From Pseudomonadota bacterium (GTDB lineage: Bacteria > Oederibacteriota > Muellerivitia > Muellerivitales > Muellerivitaceae): DNA of 35,144 nt. Position 1 is the first letter of the stretch. Each line of letters starts with the position of its first letter. A model generated the notes under the pieces. It saw nothing but the letters and a program-made list of their open reading frames with translations. It was not told where the DNA came from and did no database searches. Below, piece by piece: positions 9,219 through 18,739 of this stretch. The stretch lies in the NCBI GenBank assembly GCA_021324075.1, contig JAJPJW010000084.1, positions 1 to 35,144 on the forward strand. Direction: 5' to 3'. The position numbers and the translations under genes are program-made.

Positions 9219-9272
9219 GGTGTATTTTCCACAATGGCCGGTCAGAATGAACCAATGATTTTGAGAGGGAAC

Positions 9273-10085
9273 ATGAACCGATTTTTAAAGGTTATTTTCA
9301 GCATTGCACTCCTGGTATTTGGAACCAAATGTGCCCTTGTCGAAGCTGCCCCTGCGACCGGGGAAGCTTCCCCCACCCCGACCCTAACCCTTGAACAGGA
9401 GAAAAAAGATCTCGAGCTTGAAAAACTCCAACTGGAAAACGAGAAATTAAAACTCGAATTAGAAAGGGCGAAGTTGCAGGCGGCCCCGACCGGTGAACCC
9501 GAGCAAAAGGGGGATGATAAAGACAAAGAGGAAAAAGAACGGGCTGTCGACGCTTTTCAAACTTCCATGTCCCAAAAGGCCGAAGCTTTGGCCAAGGAAA
9601 ACAAGGATAAGGAAAATGTCGTCGTCCTGGACCTGGTGAATAGTGAGATGTGGTGCAAGGGTGTCCGTTACAGTGTTCACGAGATGAACGATATCGCCGA
9701 GGATAATCGCTGGAAAATTGACAAACGCTTGGATGAATTGGACCCAGGTGGCGATTCCCGGAACCTTTACCGGTTGAGGAATATTTCCCTTTTAAGATAT
9801 GACACCCGTAAACGCGGTATTCTGGAAATAACCGCCCCGGTCCAGGAGGACGACTTCCAGTTTTTAACGCCGGAAGGGGTTTCCTTCACTTCGGGGATAG
9901 GGGATGTTCGAAATGCCTATCAAAGCCTTTATTTCGCCTTCGACGGAGAAAACCACGAAAACCGCCACGTCATCCTGAAATATATCCACAAAGTGGAATG
10001 GAATTTTTCCGATCGGCTGAATTTTGATTTTGACCGGGATGGAAAGCTCGTTAAGATTCGTTACGGCGTTTTAGACGAAAAGTGA
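9273..10085 (+). CDS. Secreted/periplasmic protein with N-terminal coiled coil, unknown function
   Basis: ATG 9273 after GAGAGGGAAC; signal peptide MNRFLKVIFSIALLVFGTKCALVEA; heptad-like LEQEKKDLELEKLQLENEKLKLELERAKLQ. Confidence 0.65.
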   Translation: MNRFLKVIFSIALLVFGTKCALVEAAPATGEASPTPTLTLEQEKKDLELEKLQLENEKLKLELERAKLQAAPTGEPEQKGDDKDKEEKERAVDAFQTSMSQKAEALAKENKDKENVVVLDLVNSEMWCKGVRYSVHEMNDIAEDNRWKIDKRLDELDPGGDSRNLYRLRNISLLRYDTRKRGILEITAPVQEDDFQFLTPEGVSFTSGIGDVRNAYQSLYFAFDGENHENRHVILKYIHKVEWNFSDRLNFDFDRDGKLVKIRYGVLDEK

Positions 10086-10215
10086 AGAAAAGGCGTCTAT
10101 AAGCTAGATTTCACCCTCGATGATTTGCCACGGACACGATGGAAAATAGATTCCCATTGAGATGAAGGTTGTTAAACCGAATTCCTGAAATCTAATTTAT
10201 TTGGAGGAAAAGAAA

Positions 10216-10554
10216 ATGGACACTGCCAACGCTCAAACCACGATATCGACGACCGCGCCGGCCAAGCCGGTGATGGGAGCCGGTTCGCCGGCGGCAAGCC
10301 TGCTATCTTTCGCCCCCTTTATCGCCATCATGGTGCTTTTCTATTTCCTGATGGTCCACCCCCAGAGCAAGGAAAAGAAGAAAAGGGAAGAGATGCTGGG
10401 GGGAATCCAGCGGGGTGACCGGGTCTTGACCCGGGGGGGCATTTATGGAACGGTGGCCGATATCAAGGAACAGGTTTTGATCCTGAAAATCAGCGATAAC
10501 AGCAAGGTGGAAGTGGACCGGGGCTATGTGGAAACGGTCCAAAAGCAATCCTAA
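10216..10554 (+). CDS. yajC: Preprotein translocase subunit YajC
   Basis: MVLFYFLMVHPQSKEKKKREEMLGGIQRGDRVLTRGGIYGTVADI; GGAGG 8 nt upstream of ATG 10216. Confidence 0.92.
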   Translation: MDTANAQTTISTTAPAKPVMGAGSPAASLLSFAPFIAIMVLFYFLMVHPQSKEKKKREEMLGGIQRGDRVLTRGGIYGTVADIKEQVLILKISDNSKVEVDRGYVETVQKQS

Positions 10555-10759
10555 ATCGGCCTGTCATTAAAGACTTCGGGTTTACCGCCGAGAATTCAGT
10601 TTGGAATTCCTTCTGGTTCCTGGCAATGCCTATCCTACGAATTCGTGGTCTTCCCGTTAAACTCGGTTGATGAAGGTAAGTTTTAAATTTGCCGAAACCT
10701 CTTTCGCCCAAAAAAGTGGTTTTAATTTTAGAATTGCAAAAATTTGTTAAGACTAATAT

Positions 10760-10787
10760 TTGTCAATTTGATTTAGTCCGTTAAAAT
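10760..10787 (+). promoter_or_regulatory. Sigma70-like promoter TTGTCA-16-TAAAAT
   Basis: TTGTCA 10760-10765 and TAAAAT 10782-10787, ~100 nt upstream of the HTH-REC gene. Confidence 0.45.
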
Positions 10788-10883
10788 AAAACCGCAATTC
10801 AAGATGCAAGGGGATATTTGGGATATAATTTCCTTGAAATCCTCGCAAGCCAAACAAAATCAATCGAAGGCGATTCAAATCCA

Positions 10884-11426
10884 ATGAGTGAAATCATGAC
10901 GGCCCAAGAACTTTCGGCCTACCTGAAGATCACCACTACTACGATCTATAAATTAGCCCAACAGGGAGAAATCCCTTCGTTCAAAATTGGAAGCGAGTGG
11001 CGTTTTAAAAAGGAACTCGTCGATCGTTGGCTGGAAAACGGCGCGGGACACGCCCCCCGGAAAGTCCTTATTGTGGACGACGAGCCGGCCATCTGTGAGC
11101 TTTACAAACGGGCCTTGGACCGCCGGAAGTTCGTCGTGGATTCGGTCAGTTCGGGGCTGGAAGCCATCCAGGCGTCCAAGATGAACAACTATGACATCAT
11201 TTTCCTTGATTTAAAGATGCCGGGGATGAACGGGGTCGATACTTTCAAAGAATTTAAAAAAATCGGATTGCGTTCCCTCGTGGTGATCGTTACCGCCTAC
11301 CCGGACAGTGAACTCTTAAGCGAGGCGATGAAACTGGGCCCCCTGACCGTCATCCTGAAACCCTTCGACCTGAACGAAATCCAGAAATCGGTCGAGTCCC
11401 TCGTTTTGATGACCACCCGCGCCTAA
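10884..11426 (+). CDS. Excisionase-family HTH domain fused to a response-regulator receiver domain
   Basis: MTAQELSAYLKITTTTIYKLAQQGEIPSFKIGSEWRFKKELVDRWLE (Xis/MerR-type HTH) followed by KVLIVDDEPAICELYKRAL...DIIFLDLKMPGMNGVDTF (REC). Confidence 0.88.
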   Translation: MSEIMTAQELSAYLKITTTTIYKLAQQGEIPSFKIGSEWRFKKELVDRWLENGAGHAPRKVLIVDDEPAICELYKRALDRRKFVVDSVSSGLEAIQASKMNNYDIIFLDLKMPGMNGVDTFKEFKKIGLRSLVVIVTAYPDSELLSEAMKLGPLTVILKPFDLNEIQKSVESLVLMTTRA

Positions 11427-11570
11427 TTTTCCATCCGTCTTCCCCGGTACCGGCCTGTTTTTGAAATCCGGGTTATTTGGCCCGCCCCGCATCATTTTTT
11501 CCAACTTTTAACAAAAACTACCGCGCCACCCCTACAATGTCCCCTTCAAAACATTCGGAGATGTTGAACC

Positions 11571-12959
11571 ATGAAGGGACAACCTGAAATCCTTGGTCTA
11601 CCCCTGGAACTTCGTGCCGACATGGCTGGGGAAAAAACCGCGGACTTCATCGGAGTCTGGGAAGCGCTGGCCCAAGAAGGCCCCGCCATATTCCTGGAAA
11701 GCGCGGGTCCTCTCGGTGTGGCCAGCCAATGGCTGATCGTGGCGGGCTCACCCCGGGCCGAGTTTTTTGGCCGCGGAGGAAAAACATGGTGGAAGGACTC
11801 CTCGGGAACCCGCGAAACCGGCCTCGCTTTTTGGGATTTCTTAAACCAAGTAACCCGAGGAACCGACGGCTTTTCAACCCTTCCCCTCTGTCTTTCACAG
11901 TCCTGGTTCGGCGTCCTGAGTTACGACTTCGGCAGGAATTTCAACCAGCAAAGAAAAAACAGCAGTGAAACGGGGTCGTCCCCCGTACCTGAATTTTATT
12001 TCTTCAAGCCTTCGATCGCGGCGGCCTATAACCGGCAAACCAAGGAATTTTTTTTCTTCGGAAAACATCCGGAAGCCTTTTTTCATAAAACCCAATCCCC
12101 CCGGGTGCCCTTTCATGTCCATGACCTGAAGGCCCTTTCCCATTTTTCCCAATATGAATCGAGGGTACGGCGCGCCCAGGATTACATCGCGCAGGGCGAC
12201 ATCTACCAGGCCAACTTGGCCCAGGCTTTTACCGCCCAATGGGACGGGGGAGAGGGAACCCTTTACCGGTTCTTGCGGGAGATGAACCCGGGGCCCTTTA
12301 TGGGACTTTTCCGGGGGGACGGGTTTACGGTGGTCTCCTCTTCGCCTGAACGCCTGGCGGCGGGCCAGGGGGACTGGCTGGAAACCCGCCCCATCGCGGG
12401 AACCAGGCCCCGCGGCAAGGATGGGGTGGAAGACCTTCGCATGCAGGTGGAGTTAAAAACGAACATGAAGGAACAAGCCGAGCACCTCATGCTGGTGGAC
12501 CTGGCCCGCAATGATTTGGGCCGGGTCTCACGGTATGGGACGGTTGAAGTGGGGCGGTATGCGGAAGTGGAGTCCTACGCCCGTGTCCACCATTTAGTTT
12601 CCACGATCCGTTCCCAAAAGCAGCCCGATGCCTCGTTCTCGGACATCCTCCGATCCGTCTTTCCGGCAGGCACCATTACCGGATGTCCCAAAATCCGGTG
12701 CATGGAAATCATTAACGAATTGGAAGGCCGGCCCCGGGGTTTCTATACCGGAAGTATGGGATATGTGGCGCCGGGACCTTGTTTTGATTTCAATATCCTC
12801 ATCCGCAGCTTCACCCTTTTTTCCGATGGTTCGCTGGAGTTCCAAGCGGGAGCGGGCATCGTGGCCGATTCCGACCCGCACCGGGAATATATGGAAACAC
12901 TCTATAAGGTGGAAGCCCTGGCCCAGGCTTTGGGGACAACCCTTTTGGAGGCCCCATGA
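11571..12959 (+). CDS. pabB: Aminodeoxychorismate synthase component I
   Basis: IAGTRPRG...LVDLARNDLGRV...HHLVSTI...FPAGTITGCPKIR...YTGSMGY chorismate-binding motifs; followed by pabC. Confidence 0.9.
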   Translation: MKGQPEILGLPLELRADMAGEKTADFIGVWEALAQEGPAIFLESAGPLGVASQWLIVAGSPRAEFFGRGGKTWWKDSSGTRETGLAFWDFLNQVTRGTDGFSTLPLCLSQSWFGVLSYDFGRNFNQQRKNSSETGSSPVPEFYFFKPSIAAAYNRQTKEFFFFGKHPEAFFHKTQSPRVPFHVHDLKALSHFSQYESRVRRAQDYIAQGDIYQANLAQAFTAQWDGGEGTLYRFLREMNPGPFMGLFRGDGFTVVSSSPERLAAGQGDWLETRPIAGTRPRGKDGVEDLRMQVELKTNMKEQAEHLMLVDLARNDLGRVSRYGTVEVGRYAEVESYARVHHLVSTIRSQKQPDASFSDILRSVFPAGTITGCPKIRCMEIINELEGRPRGFYTGSMGYVAPGPCFDFNILIRSFTLFSDGSLEFQAGAGIVADSDPHREYMETLYKVEALAQALGTTLLEAP

Positions 12960-13816
12960 ACCAGCCTGTTTTCCTGGATTCAAAGCTAGTCCCCCCTTTC
13001 CAAGCCCGCCTTTCCGCTTTTAATACGGCCTTTCTCCATGGGGAATGCCTTTTGGAGGCCGTACCGGTTTATCAAGGGAAACCCCTCTTCTTGGACGACC
13101 ATTTGGCACGGTTGAAAAAAGGCTGCCGGTTCTTAGGCTGGTCCCTCCCCGGGCGGGGACGGTTCCAGAAGGCCATCCAACTGTTTACGTCCCATCCCGG
13201 GAGTCCCGCCCATTTCATCATCCGCTTCGGGTTGGTTCAGGAACTGGACCCGCCAGCATCACCCCGGACTTTTTCCAGAAAACCGCCCCGCTTACTGGCC
13301 ATGATCCGCCCCATGCGGCATGACCCCGAAGACTCTTTTCCACCTTCCGGGCGGGCGGGAATCAGCCCGATCCCGGTTCCCGGTCCTTTGGCCGCGCCTG
13401 GACAATTCAAGTGGATCTTTTACATGATGGTGCGGCGGGACTTCCGGTTGCACCCGGAATGGGATGAGATGCTTCGATTAAATGAAAAGGGCTTTGTCGT
13501 GGACGGCGGAAGTTCCGCGCCCCTTTGGGCCGTCGGCGGCAAGGTTTACGCCCCCTCTTTGCGGGAAGGCGGGTTGGAAAGCGTGACAAGGATGAAAATC
13601 CTAAAATTATGCAGGTCCCTCCGGATCCCCGTCGTGGAAAAAAACTGGAAGCCCTCCGACGTCTTGAAAAAGGGCGAGCTGTTTTTCGCCGGATCGGGTG
13701 TTGGAATCCTCACCATCTCCCATCTCATGGGGAAGCGCCTTCAGCATTCCACGCCCCTGGCTTTGAGGCTTTGGCAACAGTATAGGAAGTTCGCTTTGGG
13801 GAAAGGACAGTCTTAA
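12956..13816 (+). CDS. pabC: Class IV aminotransferase, probable 4-amino-4-deoxychorismate lyase
   Basis: AFNTAFLHGECLLEAVPVYQGKPLFLDDHLARL; class IV PLP fold; translationally coupled to pabB (overlap 12956/12959). Confidence 0.8.
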   Translation: MNQPVFLDSKLVPPFQARLSAFNTAFLHGECLLEAVPVYQGKPLFLDDHLARLKKGCRFLGWSLPGRGRFQKAIQLFTSHPGSPAHFIIRFGLVQELDPPASPRTFSRKPPRLLAMIRPMRHDPEDSFPPSGRAGISPIPVPGPLAAPGQFKWIFYMMVRRDFRLHPEWDEMLRLNEKGFVVDGGSSAPLWAVGGKVYAPSLREGGLESVTRMKILKLCRSLRIPVVEKNWKPSDVLKKGELFFAGSGVGILTISHLMGKRLQHSTPLALRLWQQYRKFALGKGQS

Positions 13817-13840
13817 CCCGGATTTTCCGGCTAAATTAAA

Positions 13841-13868
13841 TTGTCCTGTCGCAATGAGGGGCTAGAAT
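13841..13868 (+). promoter_or_regulatory. Sigma70-like promoter TTGTCC-16-TAGAAT for folD
   Basis: TTGTCC 13841-13846, TAGAAT 13863-13868. Confidence 0.4.
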
Positions 13869-13943
13869 AACGACGCTCCGGTCTATCCCGGTGTCGAGGG
13901 CAAACAGGCTTCAAAATTCACCACAGGTTTTTGGGGAGGTTTT

Positions 13944-14801
13944 ATGGCTTTACTCTTGGATGGAAATGCCGTTTCAAAGGCCGTTCAGGAACGAATAGCC
14001 GGGGAATTTGAAAAGGTGAAATCCAGCGGCCAGAAGCCGGGATTGGCAGTGGTGCTGGTGGGGGACAATCCGGCTTCAGTGGTCTATGTCGGGCGCAAGA
14101 AAAAGGCCTGCGAGACCCTCGGCTTTTTCTCCGAGGAATACCGCCTTCCGACCGAAACCCCCGAGGGGGAACTGCTGGGCCTGGTGCAAAAACTCAACCA
14201 AGACGCCAAGATCCACGGGATCCTGGTTCAACTTCCGCTGCCCGGTCATTTGAACCCCCAAAAAGTCATCGAGACCATCGACCCGCGCAAGGATGTGGAC
14301 GGTATGCACCCTTTCAGCCTTGGAAAACTTGTGGCGGGGCTTCCGGGTTTGAGGTCCTGCACTCCGGCGGGTGTGATGGCGATGTTGGAGCACTATAAGA
14401 TTTCCCCTGCGGGGAAAAGGGCTGTGGTCATCGGCCGAAGCATCATGGTAGGGAAGCCCATGGCCCAGCTTTTAATCGAGGCGAATGCCACTGTCACCGT
14501 TTGCCACAGTAAAACCAAGGACATTGGGGCCGTCATCCGGGAGGCGGATTTGGTGGTGGCCGCCATAGGGAGACCCCGCTTTGTCACCGCCGACATGGTG
14601 AAGGAAGGAGCGGTAGTGGTGGATGTGGGAATCAACCGAACGGCTGAAGGGAAACTGGTGGGGGATGTGGATTTTGACGCCATCGCCCCCAAAGCCTCAG
14701 CCATTACGCCGGTCCCCGGAGGGGTGGGGCCCATGACCATCGCCTTACTGATGAAAAATACCTACCAGGCCTTTCTGGAGCAAACCCAAAACCGGGGCTG
14801 A
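13944..14801 (+). CDS. folD: Bifunctional methylenetetrahydrofolate dehydrogenase/cyclohydrolase FolD
   Basis: VVLVGDNPASVVYVGRKKKAC; GILVQLPLPGHL; DVDGMHPF; VVIGRSIMVGKPMAQLL; PVPGGVGPMTIALL. Confidence 0.97.
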   Translation: MALLLDGNAVSKAVQERIAGEFEKVKSSGQKPGLAVVLVGDNPASVVYVGRKKKACETLGFFSEEYRLPTETPEGELLGLVQKLNQDAKIHGILVQLPLPGHLNPQKVIETIDPRKDVDGMHPFSLGKLVAGLPGLRSCTPAGVMAMLEHYKISPAGKRAVVIGRSIMVGKPMAQLLIEANATVTVCHSKTKDIGAVIREADLVVAAIGRPRFVTADMVKEGAVVVDVGINRTAEGKLVGDVDFDAIAPKASAITPVPGGVGPMTIALLMKNTYQAFLEQTQNRG

Positions 14802-14862
14802 CATCAACCCGGAACCGAATTTTTCCGCCAAACCGGATGTGAGGAACGGACAAGGATTTCTT

Positions 14863-15468
14863 GTGAAACGAACCCTTAAAATTGGCCTGACCGGGGGTAT
14901 AGGCGCGGGGAAAAGCCTTGTCCTGGATATCCTCCGGGACAAAGGCATTCCGGTCCTCCAAACCGACCACCTGGGGCATCAATTGTTGGCCGAGAGGGAA
15001 TTTTTAAGGTCAATTGTCCGCCATTTCGGTAAAGATATTTTGGGATCGGGCGGAAAAATTGACCGGCAAAAGCTGGGGAGGGAAGTTTTCCAAGACCCTT
15101 CTCAACGGAAAAAATTGAACCGATTACTGCATCCGGAGATCCTCCGGCGGGTGGCGAAATGGGCCCGCCGGGAGTCCGGAAAATCCCCCCAGCCCCGTTT
15201 GGTGGTGGTGGAGATTCCGTTGCTGTTTGAAAGCGGTTCGGACCGTTTGTTTGACGGGGTTCTTTGCGTTTCCGTATCCCTGAACGTGAGACGGAAACGG
15301 CTTTTGAAAAAAGGGCTTAATCTTGGTGAAATCAAAAGCCGGGAGAAAGCCCAATGGTCCCAAGGGCGGAAAAATCAGGCGGCCGACTGGGTTATTTTTA
15401 ACCGGGGGAACCGAAAAGAATTAAAATACGCCGTTGACCGCTGGCTGAAAAAATTCGATGCAAACTAG
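14863..15468 (+). CDS. coaE: Dephospho-CoA kinase
   Basis: KIGLTGGIGAGKSLVLDILRDKGIPVLQTDHLGHQLL; GTG 14863 preceded by AAGGA; stop is TAG. Confidence 0.88.
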   Translation: MKRTLKIGLTGGIGAGKSLVLDILRDKGIPVLQTDHLGHQLLAEREFLRSIVRHFGKDILGSGGKIDRQKLGREVFQDPSQRKKLNRLLHPEILRRVAKWARRESGKSPQPRLVVVEIPLLFESGSDRLFDGVLCVSVSLNVRRKRLLKKGLNLGEIKSREKAQWSQGRKNQAADWVIFNRGNRKELKYAVDRWLKKFDAN

Positions 15469-15551
15469 AAACGCCGCAAGCCTGTCGTCCCCGTTTCAAG
15501 GCTTCCACAATAAGCCCGAAATAGGCGAGGGTAGCTCATAGAAAGTCTTCC

Positions 15552-17012
15552 ATGCTGAAAATACTGAAGTTTGAAAACCTGGGTTTTTACCAAAAATGGG
15601 TCGTGGTGTCGGGAACGACTGCCCTGGCCACGGGGGTATGCTATTGGGCGACCCAGCGGGGCGAGCTTTCTCTATCCCTGCTCCTTCTTTTTTACGTTCC
15701 CCTCGCCCTGTCGACGGTTTTCCTTGGACTCAATGTTACCGCGGTCTTGGCCGTTTTTATCATCCTCATCTCCCTTTTCAACCTGCTTTCGGTTTCAGCC
15801 CCGACTTGGATCTTGGTCACTTTTTTTATTGGGCTCGCGGTCAATTACATCGCTTGGTACCGCTGGATCAAGTCGGGCGAATTGGAGGAGTTCCAACTCC
15901 GGAAGGCCGCGGAGGAGTTGGATCTTCTGGAGAATGATGCCCGCATAGCCCATGAAAAAATCAAAAACGCCCACCAGGCTAATCAGGTCAAGATCCAGCG
16001 CTATATCGCCCTGAATGAACTGGCCCGCAGCCTGGCCATGACCCTCAAGACCCAGGAAGTCGTCATTTTCCTGATTGAAACCATTTCCAAAACTTTTATG
16101 GCTTCGGGCGGGGTTTACACCCTTTTGCTGTTCGACAACAGCATGCGAAAGTCCCTCCATGCGGTGCGCTATAGTGTTGATACGGAGATGGAGGTCCGGC
16201 TTAACCGGGAAAGGCTCAACTCCGATGAAATCTTCAATGCCTGGGTGGTGTCCCAGGCCAAGCCCCTTTTTATCGCGGACACGGCCAATGATTTTCGGTT
16301 CCAGAATTACTCCCCCGAGAACAAGATCCGCAGCCTGGTGTCGGCGCCATTTATGGCGGGGAATGAAATGTTGGGGCTGATTCGTATGGAAAGCTGCCAG
16401 CCGCTGGCTTTCCGACAAGAAGATGCACGTCTTTTGTCCATTTTCTGCGATCTTGGCACGGTAGCTTTGGAACACGCGGCCCTCTACCGGCAAACCATCG
16501 AATTGGCCATTACGGACGGGCTGACCGGCCTTTATGTCCAAAGGTATTACAAGGAAAGGGTGAGGGATGAGGTATTCCGTGCCTTAGAGCATAAACTGCC
16601 CCTTTGCCTGATGATGATCGATGTGGATAAGTTCAAGGATTACAACGACAAATACGGCCATTTGACGGGAGACAGGGTCCTCAAGGGTGTTGCCCAGATA
16701 CTAAGGGAAACGGTCCGGACCGTGGACTTGGTAGCCCGCTATGGAGGGGAGGAATTTTCCGTCCTCTTATTGAAAACCCCCTGGTCGGGTGCCAAGACGG
16801 TGGCCGAGCGCATCCGGCAAAAAGTGGCCGCCCAGGAAATCGTTGCGGCCCATGAAACGACCCGAGTGACGGTTTCCATCGGGGTGGCGGAGTTGAACCC
16901 CTCTTTTAAAGACGTGGAAACCTTTGTGGATTCCGCCGACCAAGCCCTTTACCAGGCTAAAGCCGACGGTCGAAACTGTGTCCGGTTCGCCAAGACGGGA
17001 ACGGGATCATGA
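15552..17012 (+). CDS. Membrane-associated GAF-GGDEF diguanylate cyclase (intact GGEEF and RxxD I-site)
   Basis: N-terminal TM segments; GAF-like middle; DGLTGLY...DVDKFKDYNDKYGH...RTVDLVARYGGEEF. Confidence 0.9.
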   Translation: MLKILKFENLGFYQKWVVVSGTTALATGVCYWATQRGELSLSLLLLFYVPLALSTVFLGLNVTAVLAVFIILISLFNLLSVSAPTWILVTFFIGLAVNYIAWYRWIKSGELEEFQLRKAAEELDLLENDARIAHEKIKNAHQANQVKIQRYIALNELARSLAMTLKTQEVVIFLIETISKTFMASGGVYTLLLFDNSMRKSLHAVRYSVDTEMEVRLNRERLNSDEIFNAWVVSQAKPLFIADTANDFRFQNYSPENKIRSLVSAPFMAGNEMLGLIRMESCQPLAFRQEDARLLSIFCDLGTVALEHAALYRQTIELAITDGLTGLYVQRYYKERVRDEVFRALEHKLPLCLMMIDVDKFKDYNDKYGHLTGDRVLKGVAQILRETVRTVDLVARYGGEEFSVLLLKTPWSGAKTVAERIRQKVAAQEIVAAHETTRVTVSIGVAELNPSFKDVETFVDSADQALYQAKADGRNCVRFAKTGTGS

Positions 17013-18403
17013 AAATGATGGCTCAAAGGATTTTGGGGGCCCTTTTGGCCCTGAGCCTCCTGGCCTTGACCCTATTGCCGGGACCCGGTTTTTTCTTCAG
17101 CTGTCTCCCGATTTTTTTCATGGCTTTTCTCTGTTTTTCCTTTCCGCCCGCCGGGGCTTGGTTTCTGATCGTCTATTCGGTTGGTTTGGCTGTGGGACGG
17201 CTGGCTTTCGGCTATTACCCCCAAAGCCTGGTTTTTCCTGAAGTTCTCGCATTGGCGGCGCTTTATTGGGCGCCCTCCTTCATCCAGGAAAACCAGGCCG
17301 GAAAAAAAGACGGTTTTAAGTCGAAATACCAGACCAAAAAAGACGAGTACGAATCATTCCGGGAGGTTGCCGAAAGCCTCAAAAAGGAAAATGCTCAAAA
17401 CGAGAAACAGCTCCGCCAGATCGAACATCTTTACGACGTCATCAAGGAGGCTGGAAGCACGATGAACGTCCAAGAGATGATCGAGCTGACCAAAGAGTTT
17501 ACTGAACGGATGTTCGACCTTCCTCATTTCGTCATTGCGGTGCTTTCTAATGACGCCAAGAAATATGAAGTCCGCATCGCTTCGGGTTGTGATGAACTAC
17601 TTTTCAGGTCCTTTGACGTGGAACTGGAATCGGAGGGATTGGCCTCCGTCCTTAGCCGGGAAAAGAAACCGGTGTGGATTTCCAACGTCGACTCCAACGG
17701 GACTTTTTCCAAATTGCGGAACCTTTCCATAAAGTCCTTTATCTTCCTTCCGTTCCTCGTCCAAGACCGTGTCATCGGATTCCTTTGTTCCTATTCGAGC
17801 CGGGAAGACTTCATTGACCAGGAAAAATTTTCCAACTTCCAGGTGTTTTGCAACCAGATTTCCATCGGACTCCAAAAAGCCCTTCTCTATGAAAAGGTCC
17901 AAAAGCTTTCCATCACGGACGGGCTGACCAAGCTTTATTCCCACCGCTATTTCAAGCAACGCCTTGAGGAGGAATTGGTCCTGGCCAACCGTTATTCCTC
18001 CCAGCTGAGCCTGCTCATCCTGGACATCGACCATTTCAAGCATTACAACGACAATTTTGGCCACGTCGCGGGCGACCATGTTTTGATGGAGGTCGCCAGG
18101 ATTTTGAGGGAACAATCCGACATGACGCATATCGTGGCCCGTTATGGGGGCGAGGAAATGGTGGTGGTCGCCCCTGAAACGACGAAGGAACAGGCCATGG
18201 AGGTGGCGGAAAAAATCCGCAAGACCGTTGAATCCTATTCCTTTACGGTGGGGAAGGAGACGACCAATGTAACGGTCTCCATCGGGGTAGCCACCTTCCC
18301 CCAGGATTCCCAAACGAGTTTGGATTTAATCAGCAAGTCGGACAAGGCCCTCTATGCGGCCAAGGCCAGAGGCCGCAATCGTATCGTCGCTTACCCTATT
18401 TAA
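17009..18403 (+). CDS. Membrane-associated GAF-GGDEF protein (GGEEM signature, no RxxD I-site)
   Basis: N-terminal TM segments, coiled coil, GAF-like region, DGLTKLYSHRYFKQRL...DIDHFKHYNDNFGH...MTHIVARYGGEEM; 4-nt overlap with the upstream paralogue. Confidence 0.88.
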   Translation: MKMMAQRILGALLALSLLALTLLPGPGFFFSCLPIFFMAFLCFSFPPAGAWFLIVYSVGLAVGRLAFGYYPQSLVFPEVLALAALYWAPSFIQENQAGKKDGFKSKYQTKKDEYESFREVAESLKKENAQNEKQLRQIEHLYDVIKEAGSTMNVQEMIELTKEFTERMFDLPHFVIAVLSNDAKKYEVRIASGCDELLFRSFDVELESEGLASVLSREKKPVWISNVDSNGTFSKLRNLSIKSFIFLPFLVQDRVIGFLCSYSSREDFIDQEKFSNFQVFCNQISIGLQKALLYEKVQKLSITDGLTKLYSHRYFKQRLEEELVLANRYSSQLSLLILDIDHFKHYNDNFGHVAGDHVLMEVARILREQSDMTHIVARYGGEEMVVVAPETTKEQAMEVAEKIRKTVESYSFTVGKETTNVTVSIGVATFPQDSQTSLDLISKSDKALYAAKARGRNRIVAYPI

Positions 18404-18472
18404 CGGCAGTCACCGGTGAAGACCTCTGACACGTAGACCGGGGAGCACTCGTTTCAAAAGCCGATTTTAGGG

Positions 18473-18500
18473 TTGACAGCCCGGGGTGGAGTGGTAGGAT
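18473..18500 (+). promoter_or_regulatory. Sigma70-like promoter TTGACA-16-TAGGAT upstream of rho
   Basis: TTGACA 18473-18478, TAGGAT 18495-18500; leaves a ~230-nt leader before rho. Confidence 0.5.
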
Positions 18501-18739
18501 TGAGCGTCCACGAAAGACACCAGACGCGATCCCCAAGTACTCCCGACGGATTTACCCCAAACATAAACGCAAATCGAACGCCCATTAGTTTTTAATCCAA
18601 GGTTTTTCGGATTCTGACGTGAAGCAGGCCGGTCAATTTCTGGAAAAATTCATCAAATGAATTTTCATTCAAAATTTTAATTCCCCACAAAGTTCCGGGC
18701 TTTTTCGTGCCCGGAACCCAAGAAAGGATTTGAGGGATT

